Assembly (NCBI RefSeq): GCF_036588685.1
Contig: NC_086378.1
Location: forward strand, 22,731,578 to 22,795,577
Source of the DNA: Mytilus trossulus
Taxonomy: Eukaryota; Mollusca; Bivalvia; Mytilida; Mytilidae
Length of the DNA: 64,000 bases
Direction: 5' to 3'
Below are positions 46,301 to 59,600 of the stretch, piece by piece (position 1 is the stretch's first letter; each line of letters starts with the position of its first letter). A program made the translations under genes and the position numbers. The notes below the pieces were generated by a model. The model saw only the letters and a list, made by a program, of their open reading frames with translations, was not told the origin of the DNA and made no database searches.

Positions 46301-49300
46301 ACAACTGAAAATCGAAAAAATAATACATTTATCTCTTTTATTTGCTGAAAAGTTGCAGATTGATTTCTCTTATTATGGGTGAACATTTGTATAGAAAGCA
46401 CACAAAATCGGCAAAAAACTTTCTAAAATTTGTCTTAAAATCGCCAAATCTCTAATTCTACTCCATAGATTTTTCTTAAAAAACTATCTATTGTTGACAC
46501 ATAAATTTCTGTTTTAATGATATGAAATAATCATAGGGTCACCGACTTCGTTTTTTATCTAATAATAAATTTGTTACCTTATTGGTAGTGAAAAACGTCA
46601 AAAATCAACGTTTTACGGCCTGCAACGTGATAACGTTACGATTATTTCCACGTTTTGTTGGATTTTTTCACAAAGAACGCAACTTTGAAGTGACCCTATC
46701 TTTATTTTGCATCATTATAAAGGAAATTTATGTATCAACAACATATAGTTTTTTAAGAAAAATCTATGGAGTAGAATTAGAGATTTGGCGATTTTAAGAC
46801 AAATTTTAGAAGGGTTTTCGCCGATTTTATGTGCTTTCTATACAAATGTTCACCCATTTTGTAAGAATTCAATTAGTAATATTTCAAATGATAATTGAGA
46901 TAAATGCATTATTATTTCGATTTTCAGTTGAAGTTCATCGAGCCAGAGCTGTATGCCAAATTTTACTGAAATCGAAGACATAGCCCATTTACTGTAACTT
47001 GACCTTAAGGGGTCAACTGACCATTTTGGTCATGTTGATTTATTTTTAGATCTTACTTTGCTGAACATTATTCCTGTTTACAGTTTATCTCTATGATAGT
47101 ATTCAAGATAATAACAAAAACTACAATATTTCCTTAAAATTACCAATCCAGGAGTAGTTACCCACCAACCTGTTGTCTGATTTGCTCTAAATGCTTTGGT
47201 TTCAGTGTTATAAGCCAAAATCTTCATTCTACCTCTATGTTCTATTTTTAGCCATGGCAGCCATCTTGGTTGGTTAGCCTGGTCACAGGACACATTTTTT
47301 AGCTCCATAGATTTTACAACTTTATTCTGTGTTCCCCTACTTTCTAAATTAACTCAAATGGTTAACGCCGATTCCGGACGCTAAGTGATTAGAAAAGCTC
47401 ACTTGGCCCTTTGGGCCAGGTGAGCTAAAAATGCATGAACTTCAAGGAAAATTCAAAACAGAAAGTTTGTAATCAAATGGAAAAATCAAAAGTTCATACA
47501 CATAGAACAAACTGATAACGACTGTCAAATTCCTGACTTGGTACAGGCATTTTCTTATGTAGAAAATGGTTGATTTAACCTTTCACTTGTATGACAGTTG
47601 CATTAAACATTTTGGTATTCTATACTAATATATGTCCTTCACTCTTCTCAGAAGGCTAGTACTAAATACATACTGCTTTCTTGACTGCCATTCTAACAGA
47701 AGGCTAGTACTAAATACATACTGCTTTTTTGACTGCCATTCTATCAGAAGGCTAGTACTAAATACATACTGCTTTTTTGACTGCCATTCTATCAGAAGGC
47801 TAGTACTAAATACATACTGCTTTCTTGACTGCCATTCTATCAGAAGGCTAGTACTAAATACATACTGCTTTCTTGACTGCCATTCTATCAGAAGACTAGT
47901 ACTAAATACATACTGCTTTCTTGACTGCCATTCTATCAGAAGGCCAGTACTAAATACATACTGCTTTCTTGACTGCCATTCTATCAGAAGGCTAGTACTA
48001 AATACATACTGCTTTCTTCACTGCCATTCTATCAGAAGGCTAGTACTAAATACATACTGCTTTCTTCACTGCCATTCTATCAGAAGGCCAGTACTAAATA
48101 CATACTGCTTTCTTGACTACCATTCTATTAGAAGGCTAGTACTAAATACATACTGCTTTCTTGACTGCCATTCTAAGATTAGCTTGTCCTCCTAACTTTT
48201 CCTCTAGTGTTAACTGCACTGGTCTATAAGCTGATGGAATTACTTCTATTGGTATACCTTGTTTCCATGTTGTACCTAGTTCTTTTGATTGTTTACTGAA
48301 ATTATATTATAAAACAAAATACACATAGGAAAATAGTGGTCTTATTTCTATCTTCCGTTCTTCAAAACAGGAATGTTATAAAATACAGATATGAAATTTT
48401 TTCACATTTTCTTCTGTAAATTCAGAAATTATTGTGTGATTATTATTGCGATTTTGTCATTTTATTTTAATTTTTGCGATATTCAGAAAAAAATAAATCC
48501 TGTTTGAGTCATATAAAAAAAATCAAAATGTGAGTTTTAATTATTGCGATCATAACCATGAAGCATTTTTAACAATAACTTCTGAATTTACAGTATTTAT
48601 TTTTAGAAATGGAGGCTATATGGAATCCCTCCTTTTTTTTTTTTTACAATCATTGCTTTTGAAGTTTGACATATGGTTGGAACCCTCCCTTAATCCTGGG
48701 TTTGAACCTCCCCATTTAAAATTGGATGGATCCACCCCTGGTACATCCATCCAACGTATAACAGTATTCGGGAATTGAGTCACCACCAGATGAAAACATT
48801 GGATCTCTGCCTATCTGTTGTAGAAATGTTTGATTTTCCATAGTCAGTTGATAATCTTGTCATATCAGGCTCACTTATTTAACATCAAGATAAAGCAGCT
48901 ATCAGACAACTATTACAAGAGTCCAAACAGATGTTGCTGTAAACAGCTATAGGTCACTGTTAGTCCATTGATGAAAAAAGCCCATACAGAATAGTAAAGC
49001 TAACGCAATAAAAGGCCTTGACATATTAATCTAATAATTGCCACCTATGACATTAAGCATTTTGCTTAACAGGTTCAACTGGATACTAGAAATAATCAAA
49101 GAGCTGATAGCTCTGAAGTGGAAGAAGGTGAATAAAAAGTAACTTGAATTACCATAAAAGCAGCCCCACTTACCCAGGCTGCTTTGTTCCATTATTGTTA
49201 AAATGTATTTTTTTCTTCAAACAAGAAAAGGTCATAAGTACATGGATTTCCCATCCGTACAATCATTTTCTATGTTCAGTTGACTATGAAAATTAGGTAA

Positions 49301-52300
49301 AATCTTTAATTTGGCAGTAAAATTAAGAAGATCATATCAAGAGGAACACATGTGTACTAAGTTTCAAGTTGATTGGATTTCAACTTCATCAAAAACTACC
49401 TCGACCATAAACTTTATAACCAGAAGCAGGACGGACGGACAGACTAGAAAACATATTGCCCATAAATGGAGCATAAAAATAGTAAGACTTGTTACATACC
49501 CGCCAACTTTTGAAAGTTCCCATATGGGTTTTTAAAGGTTACCATTTTTAGCGACATATTTTGCAAGATCTGGATTGTCTAGAAAAAGTGTCATATTTGT
49601 AAGATGAACTTACATGCCTTTTCCTTAAGTCTGTTTGCATGATTCTACTTACATATTAAATCGGTAGAAAAAATATACATGAAGCTAGGAGACCAGGGTT
49701 TATTTTCCAGATTAAGAATATTAGATGCTTGTTGAAATTTCCAATTTTGAATAATGCACAAAGATGGACCTTTAACAGGTTGGGAACAACACTCCAAATG
49801 AGGGTAACCTAACTGGAAGATCATCACAACCCACTGTAAAAAATGAGCACAAAAAAAGTCATTTATATTCATATTATTTGATGAAACTTTTCCCCAAGAA
49901 CTATGCATCTTTTAAGTACTGAATGGTCAAAACATCATGTTTTTTATCGACATAAATTTTGTCGTAAATGTGACCAAATGATGTACAAATTGTGTTTTTT
50001 CTTCAAATTTCCATCAAATTGTAATGTTTATAGTTCCCTTATTGACTCTCTATTTGAATAAAATAAAATAATAAGAAGAATCTGTTTCTTGTTTTGTTTT
50101 GTTTTTTTTGATTGTTCACTGCTTGCAAATAAATCATTATATTTATATATCTTATCTGTATATATTTTTGTTCATGTCTCCATCTCCTTACCATTTGTAA
50201 ATGTTTAGACAAATAAGAAAGAAATAAGCTCCACATGTATATTTGCAACATCGTAAATTAATTAAAAAAATAACACACAATAACACTAGTACTGCATGGA
50301 TTTTAAGCATTATGAAAGTCATATTTGTAGAAAGCTTAAAAAGACTTAAAAGTCAATGTAAAATATCTTGCTATTTCTTAGCTTACACAATAAAATCTAA
50401 TATATACTATCATTTACAAATTTAAATTTCAAGATTTTACTAGGAATTAATCTATTAATCTGACTACTAGATTTTTTTTTTATCATTAAATATGACTACT
50501 AGATCTTTTATAAGTCTAGTTGTACTTATTGTATCAACAAGAAACAAATTTATCATATAAACTTCAATGAAATCCTTGAAAGGAGGTCTAGATTGCTAAA
50601 ATAATTTATAAATTTTATTTTTTTTATTTGTCCAAAATCATTTAAATTCATTTAATCAACATCATTTTATGATTATTTGATTAAAATATTAATCATTTAT
50701 AGTCTTTTTACAATTTACACTTTTAAAAGCAAAATAACTGAAAACAGGCTAAAACAAAGGGAAGTAACAAAAAAGTATTTCAATATTCCCATTACACATC
50801 GTTTTGATAACACAACGGCAGTTAGCCGGAGGTAAACATCGTTGATTACCAGTATGTTTGACACCCAAGCTGTCAAGTGAAGCCATATAATTATACATCT
50901 TCTTTGATGTTCAGGTAAAATTTAACACAGGTGTCAATTACACCCGTACAGTAGTAAGAAATGATCAAATATGGCGTCTGAAAATTTTCATTCATGAAAT
51001 ATTTCATACACGGGAGTTTTTCTCCTAAACAGGAGGACGGGAGGAGACCCCTGAACACGGGAGTTTTGTCCTCCCGCCGGGAGGTTCACATGTATGTTAC
51101 GAAGGGCATCTAATTCACATGACAAAGGAAAACCATGAATAAAGACAACACTTTATATATCCTTTTTATTTATATAAAAACAAAATCTTCTTGTCTGCAG
51201 GATTGCAAATTCGTAACTTCAAGGGCGAACTTGAGAACAGGGCGAGTTGTCCCAATACCAAATTCACGCATGCGTAATACAAATACCTACAGTTAAAACA
51301 TCCTGTTACAAGTAAACAAATAACGTTCATGTGTATGAGATGAAATCTAATAATTTACATAAATAAAAGATTCATATTTACGATAGTGATTGTTTTACAA
51401 TCATGATTTACAAATTAAATGATTCAGATGCCTAACCATGTGTAAAAATCGGTGTTAGGAATCTAAGTTGTTTTGAAATTGTAATACACGAAATGAATGC
51501 GGAATACAGAGACTCAATGCCAAGGGTCGGCCCCTTAAGTCTTCAGAAGACTTGACGTCTTCTTCCACTAAAAAATGATATGAGAAATGATTGCCTATGA
51601 ATGCAGCTATCATGTCAATAAGACAACTATCCACCAGAATCCAAAGGACGTTATTATACAATGTACTGTGGATTCATTACTATTTGTCACATACCAATTT
51701 TCATAGATTTCTTAGATACCCGTGATTGACAAAGTTCAATTTTCAACAAATTACAAATGTTTTAAAGGTAATGTTATAATGTGTTGATTTCCAGCCTGAT
51801 AATGAGGATATTAATAGCTACTTTGGAATATTCTTGGTCTATAATATACATACCAAATATCAGCTATAATATAGAATTCTTTGGCATTTGATGCTACAAT
51901 TTTTTCCTGTGTTTGACAAGCCCCTCCTCCTTTTATACAATTTAAATCTTTGTCTACTTCATCTGCACCATCTATAGCTACGTCAATCTGTCAAAAAGAG
52001 ATAAAGAAAAATGTCAGTAAAATCTTCACAAAATCCACCTTTGCAGTCCACTGTCATCCCATAAAATATTTCATCAACAGATTAATAAAACATTCAGAGT
52101 TTCTGTTAATAGTAATTAATAAGGAATTATTGAACCAATATCTACAAGTGACATTACAGAATGTGTTTGCTCCATTAGTTATTGAAGCATTATTCATGAG
52201 TTTGCTCCCTTAGTTGTTGAAGAATTATTCCGGAGTTTGTTCCCTTAGCTGTTGAAGAATTATTCCTGAGTTTGTTCCCTAAGTTGTTGAATCATTATGC

Positions 52301-55300
52301 ACATGGATACTTTTTAACTGTGATTTACTTATGCAGTTTAAAAAAATGTTCCCTGAAATTGCTTTTAAGATATCTACCATTCTCTGCATATATCCATGTC
52401 ATACCATTAAAAAATAGCACTCTAATCCCTACTTGTAATTTTATAGCATATAATTCAATACTTATAAGTTGTTTTTTTAAATGTTATAAAATCCTTGTTT
52501 TTATCCATAGTTATGAAAGTAAGAGCAGCCAAAGTTCAAATTATAATTAAATCTAGAAACATTATTTCCTATCAATTCCTCGCCAATTTATCCCTTTCTG
52601 CACCCATTGTATAAAAAAAAAATCAATAATGTTACATGTAGTTCCTTTCATCTCAGTTCTTCATTGGTTAAAATCCAATTATGACGTCAAATTTTCTTGC
52701 TTTCCTCACAATTTCCAATTGTGCCGGCATGAAAAAAGGTGACCATGTCTGATGACATCACATTGAACACTTTTTTTTGCACATTATTCCAAAAGAAGGA
52801 ATAAGATTGCCTGGGTATTGTTTGAAAATCATTAAGAAACAGATTCCACAACCAAATCTTGTTTAATACGATATTTATCTACTCTCTATCTCACAGTTAA
52901 ATTTAAAATATGTAAAACCCTTGGCAAACCCCGCATTTTAAATATGAAAAGGAGTAGGTTCAGTTAGACCCCTTTTTGGCCCCAAAATATAGCAGTTTTA
53001 CAAAATTGTTTAAATGTAAACTTTCAGTTATTTTTTGGAAGGAATAATGCCTTTGCTACATAAATATGGGCTTATTTTGGCATTACAATGCACATATATC
53101 GGGTACTTGCATCATAAAGTCATGCTAAATTAATGAAATCTTCACAATTTCAGCATTTAGGTTAAATTTTAGACGGTTTCCGTCTTAAATGAAAGTGGCC
53201 CCATTCGTGTTCATTCTTGATATTGAAATGTAAGTTGTGTTTAATGATAATACATAACATATATAAAGGTCGAGGATGAACACGGATGCGGCCACTTTCA
53301 TTTTTGACAAAAACCATATGAAAAGTGACAGTTTTAGGCATATTTGATAGATTTTTCATATTTACGCTTGAATCGGAGCGTTTTTAATGATTGAGTCACT
53401 TGAAATCTTTCACAAAAAATAATTGAATCAATTGAAATAGACATATAAGTGTTTCAAAAGTGTCCAAAATCTTTCGTCAGATGAACTTGAAATTTAAGGC
53501 CAAAACCGGCTCTTACCAGACCTACTCCTTTAACTGTCTCAAGTGAATAAATATTATATCACAACACAATGTACATGCAGTGGTTGAATCTGTATATATC
53601 AGGTTATATAACAGTTTTTAAAAAACCTAGTTATTTAAAAAACACATTAAACATCCTTCATTGAGAAAAAATATACCAAATTAGCTCATTGCTTTCAAAA
53701 ACATACAAAGATAGATCATATAGATCCCATCAGGAAATCATAACCCTAGAACCGTCATTTACCTTTGGATTTCTATCAAGACTCCCTAATGTTAAGCCAT
53801 TCTCTTGTATCAACTGTCTAGCCTATTGATAAAAAAAAGAGACAGTGATTAAGGATTTTGTATTTAGAACATGATGAAACTGAAAGGGATAACAGTGTCT
53901 TATGTAGACGAAACAACTTCTGGCGTACTAAATTATAATCCTGGTACCTTTGATAACTATGTATACCAGATAGTGTGTATGTATATAAATAAAAATAAGT
54001 TTCAAATCTCATTGTCACTGAGACAATGTGAGATAAGAACACTTTTTATAAATTTTCTTAATCTCCTGTAGTTCAGATATTTCCATCTATGCATTTAAAA
54101 TACACAAAAACATGCTATATAGTTGCCTTTAGGTAAATTTGGTTGTGGTTTTTTATCAAGTATTCTAATATGATGTGCTTCTTTTGTTTTGTAAACAAAC
54201 CCATGCTCGAAATCCAATAAAATTTGTTTGCACATATGTATATTGACTTCTGCAGAAAAATAAATTTTATCAAATTGTCATGCATTTAATATATTTCTTT
54301 AACTAAAAACACTTTCAAACTCTTAAATAGTGCATATGTTGTTATTAAAACACATCCAATGACCACAAAGGGTTACAATTCACAATTGACATATATATGA
54401 CCTAAATACGACAAAGTTTCATGTTGGCTGTTCAAAACTTGACCTTCAAAGTTGAAGATCTTAAATTATAACTTTACTGTTATATTGTAACACGAATATT
54501 GGTCAGATGGTCAGCTGACACTTGCCAGTTGGACATGTACACCTTACAGTCCTATACATCGAACATACTAGACCTATTGCTTTTAGTATCTGAGATATGG
54601 ACTTGACCACCAAAACTTAACCTTGTTCACTGATCCATGAAATGAGGTTGAGGTCATGTGAAAACTGTCTGACAAGTATGAGGACCTTGCAAGGTACACA
54701 CATAAAAAATATAGTTATCCTATTACTTATAATAAGAGAGAATTTAATATTACAACCAGATGCTCCGCAGGGCGTAGCTTTATACGACCGCAGAGGTTGA
54801 ACCCTGAACGGTTGGGGCAAGTATGGATACAACATTCAAGCTGGATTCAGCTCTAAATTTGGATTGTGATTTAATAGTTGACACAGCATAGGTTTCTGAC
54901 ACAGAATGAATGTGTTCTAATGAACTTAAATTTTTTGTTTTCTCTTAGAGCAATTCACTATGCTGTTGAATATTAATCCTCTCAAAAAAATGTTTGAAGA
55001 AAATATCTTTTTATTTATGAAATTTCAAATGAGAAAAATTGAACCCAATTTTTTAATCACATCCCCCTTTCCCTTATTCCAAAACTAATCTCAATTAAAA
55101 TATTCTAATGGAGATTGCAACAATAACTACTCACTTAAATACATCATGAAATATTAAGATGTAAAAAAAACTGCTTGTTATCACTGAATGGTAAAGATTA
55201 TTTAAATTTATCAGTTGGTAGTAAAAAGTGAATATACATTGTATATTGTATATAACAAAGATTTAAGTTGATTCTGGACAAAGAAAGATAACTCTAATTA

Positions 55301-56632
55301 AAAAAAAATCTTGCAATAAGATATTTCTTGCTTACTCTTCTGGACAAAGAAAGATAACTCTAATTAAAAAAAAATTGGCTATTTCACAATATTGTGAAAT
55401 TAGATATTTCTTGCCATTGCACAATACTGTGCAATTGAACAGACTTGCTATTGCACAATACTTAATATAATAATTTTAGATCCTGATTTGGACCAACTTG
55501 AAAACTGGGCCCATAATCAAAAATCTAAGTACATGTTTAGATTCAGCATATCATTGAGGCCCAAGAATTTAATTTTTGTTAAAATCAAACTTAGTTTAAT
55601 TTTGGACCCTTTGGACCTTAATGTAGGCCAATTTGAAAACGGGACCAAAAATGAAGAATCTACATACACAGTTAGATTTGGCATATCAAAGAACCCTATT
55701 TATTCAATTTTTGATGAAATCAAATAAAGTTTAATTTTGGACCCAGATTTGGACCAACTTGAAAACTGGGCCAATAATCAAGAATCTAAGTACATTTTTA
55801 GATTCAACATATCAAAGAACCCAACCGATTCATTTTTTGTCAAAATCAAACTAAGTTTAATTTTGGACCCTTTGGACCTTAATGTGGACCAATTTGAAAA
55901 CATGACCAAAAGTTAAGAATCTACATACGCAGTTAGATTCGGCATATCAAAGAACCCCAATTATTCAATTTTGATGAAATCAAAAAAAGTTTAATTTTGG
56001 ACCCTTTGGGCCCCTTTTTCCTAAACTGTTGGGACCAAAACTCCCAAAATCAATACCAACCTTCCTTTTATGGTCATAAACCTTGTGTTTAAATTTCATA
56101 GATTTCTATTTACTTATACTAACGTTATGGTGTGAAAACCAAGAAAAATGCTTATTTGGGTCCCTTTTTGGCCCCTTATTCCTAAACTGTTGAGACCGAC
56201 ACTCCCAAAATCAATACCAATCTTCCTTTTGTGGTCATAAACATTGTGTTTAAATTTCATTGATTTCTATTTACTTAAACTAAAGTTATTGTGCAAAAAC
56301 CAAGAATAATGCTTATTTCGGCCCTTTTTTGGCCCCTAATTCCTAAACTGTTGAAACCAAAACTCCCAAAATCAATCCCAACCTTTCTTTTGTGGTCATA
56401 AACCTTGTGTCCAAATTTCATAGATTTCTATTTACTTAAACTAAAGTTATAGTGCGAAAACCAAGAAAATGCTTCTTTGGGCCCTTTTTGGCCCCTTATT
56501 CCTAAAATATTGGGACCAAAACTCCCAAAATCAATACCAACCTTCATTTTGTGGTCATAAACCTTGTGTTTAAATTTCAAAGATTTCTTTTCACTTTTAC
56601 TAAAGTTAGAGTGCGAAAACTAAAAGTATTCG

Positions 56633-56691
<59 letters not shown>

Positions 56692-59600
56692 CAACGTGAT
56701 AGCAATATACGACGAAATTTTTTTCAAAATTTGCGGTCGTATAAAAAATCTCAACTTTTTTTTCAATTAGTCACTCAACCAAGAAAATAAGGTCAAGGAC
56801 ATTGGACATGTGACTGACAGAAACTTCGTAACATGAGGCATCCACCATCCAGGTATTCCACCTTCTAAAATATAAAGCTTTTAAGAAGTGAGCTAACGCC
56901 GCCACCGCCGGATCACTATCCCTTTGTCGAATTTTCTGCGACTAAAAGTCGCAGGCTCGACAAAAACTATAGTGTTCATTCATTTTTCATTAAGGGGAAC
57001 TTAAAGCATAAAAACATTTTAATCCTACTTTTCCTTTTGATTGCAATGTAGAATCCTTTAAATAGTTTAATATTTTAACAAATCTTAATTGCTGCAAGAG
57101 CTCTCTCTCAAATTGTTCCATAAAAATACAAAGATTTCAAAGGAAAAATAATATTAGTACCAGTCAAAAGCTTACAATTCTATTCTGGACCTTGTTCTTT
57201 TCTGTAATCAGTATTTAGCCAGTTTAATTTTTGCAGTTATACTTTGTATTTCAGCACTCAATTATTTAAAAAATAATTGATGCAACCTATACTTCCATGT
57301 TAGTTTTAACATGGGTATAAATAGGCATTATATTCATGATTTTTTTTTGCCAAGCGTTAGTGAGGGCTAAAATAACAACACTTGATATAATGCCTACCCA
57401 TGTTAAAACTACAATAAAGTATAGCTTGCATCAATTATTTCGATTCTGATTAGGATGATGTCCCATGTGTATAAGGGTAAAATGATTGTGTAGGCTTTTC
57501 CATGAACCTCCCTTTTTTATTTGTAAAGAAACAAACAGCTGGAACTGTGATTTTTTTAGAGAGGGAGTTTGGAACAGCTAGCAGGAATGGTTGTCATATC
57601 TAGGTCAAATATGTCAATTTAGGAATGCAACACATAACAGTCATAATAAATAAATTAGTAACAACATTTGCATCATTTAAGAGTTTGGATGTATTTTAAG
57701 TTAATGAAATATACTAAATGCATGCCAATTTGATAAAATTCTTTATTCTGCAGTAGTCAATATATGCATGTGCAAAAATAAAAAAATTGCATTTACTGCA
57801 GGGGTTATATATTATTCATAAAGCGAAAGAAGCACGTCATAATAGAATCTCTATTATTTATTTTGTTTGCCCATTTTTTCTCTCTTCTTCATATTTATTG
57901 CCCATTAATCTATGTTGTGTAAACCCATCCACACGTCCAGTAATAAAAAATCATCAGATCAAAGATTTTCCTCAATTAACATAATTTGCCATTTACTATT
58001 ATTCTAAACCTAGTTCTCAACTATGGTGAAAAAATGTAATACTAAAATTTAAAATACATATTGGTATTACCCCAAAAATTATCATGCTCATATAGGCCTC
58101 CAATAATTTTATTTCAACTGGCTAGTTCATACTGTGTTGTCCTAAAGTGTAAAATATTGAAGTTGATTTAAAATATTGCTCAAGTAAAAGAACATGTTAA
58201 GTTCAAAAGACAAGAAGACTGATTAAAGCTTCTCAATTCTATGATCATGGTTATATCGGTTGAAATACAATTTTTTTATTTTACCGATAATCATAATAAT
58301 CACAAACCTGGAATGAGGTAGGTATACAAATAACTGATAATCCTTCTTCTTTTACTCTTTCAGCTGGAAAAAAAATTGAGACATGTACCTAATAAGAATA
58401 AATTTTTATTGTATGTTCTTAAGAACAATAATATTTATGCCAGGCAAAAAAGTATATGTGTCTTTACTGTACCCCCTACCAACCCTAATTTTTATCCCCT
58501 TCCCTAAAGTTTTTTGACAATTTTTGACCAACATGTTTAACCCTCAGCCACATTCTGCATGCATGAATGTGCCTGACCAAGGTCAAGAGCCTGAACCCTG
58601 CCACATTCTGAATGCATGAATGTGCCTGACCAAAGTCAAGAGCCTGTAATTTACGGTAGATGTTGTCCTTTGTTGCTGTGTCACATATTTGTTTTTTCCC
58701 CATTCATTTGATGGTACATTAATTAGGCCACTATTATATTTACTTGTTTGAATTGTTTTACATTTGTCATTTGAGGTCGTTTATAACTAACTATGTGGTA
58801 TGGGCTATGCTCATTGTTTAAGGCTGTATGGGGCCTATAGTTGTTGATTTCTGTGTTATTTGGTCTCTTGTGCAGAGTTGTTTCATTGGCAATCATACCA
58901 CATCTTTTTTTTTTATATCATAAATCATATATCAAGGTTCAACCTTCATGACCTTACCTATTCTTTGTACAGCAAATACAATGGTGGATCCACTTCCTAT
59001 ACCCACAACTTGAGATGTCTATAAAATATTGAAAAGATGGGTTAACACCATAACATTGTTTTATTTTTATAATAAAAAATAACAAGGTTGGATCTTACTA
59101 TACAAATCCTTGTAAATACATACCTGTATGCATTCTATTTTAATGACTGTGTAGCCAATATAACAAGAATTCTGTGAGTATTGCATGTAAATAAACAGTC
59201 CCGTATACAGTTAAAAAATCGAAACGATTTTGAAACGAAATTATAACTTGACATGGCACATAGTCCAAAGTCGTCCATTGTTTATTCGAAATTGTTTCAT
59301 CATTACATACGTACATGTATAGTGTCTTGAAATATGAAATTTATTTGTATGAGGCATAGAAATGGGGAAATGCGAGGTTCTATCGAGCATTTTCCTGTTT
59401 GTGCCAAATACAAATAAATTTCATATTTCAAGGCACTATAAGTATCTTTATATGGAAATCGTAAAAAAAAAAATGAAAAAATGAAAAAAAAATAGGTATT
59501 AACAAAAATTGTTAAATCTTTTTTTTGGAATTTCCCTCTTAGGGTACCATTTTGGGGTATTTCCCTATGAGCATAGTCCAGGCGGTAAGACATTGACATA

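Larger units (their letters stand above)
54490..56960 (+). repeat. ~145-bp repeat family, copy split by a 2-kb element
   Basis: 54490-54756 matches 14680-14930 and 56744-56960 matches 14930-15150 ('ggtcaaggacattggacatg', 'ttttaagaagtgagctaac', 'ccgccaccgccggatcacta'). Repeat G (54757-56743) lies between. Confidence 0.85.

Noticed and set aside
46582..46797. 71-codon frame inside the 773-bp palindrome
   Set aside because: It lies across the loop and right arm of the foldback element; the arm is an inverted copy and no domain is recognisable.
47632..48195. 187-codon plus-strand open frame of [16 protein letters not shown] repeats
   Set aside because: It is the antisense of the 48-bp RPIA splice-donor minisatellite; the unit is a multiple of three, so the frame stays open by chance.
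56551..56790. 79-codon frame with a poly-Arg run
   Set aside because: Caused by the (GAC)n microsatellite in repeat G.
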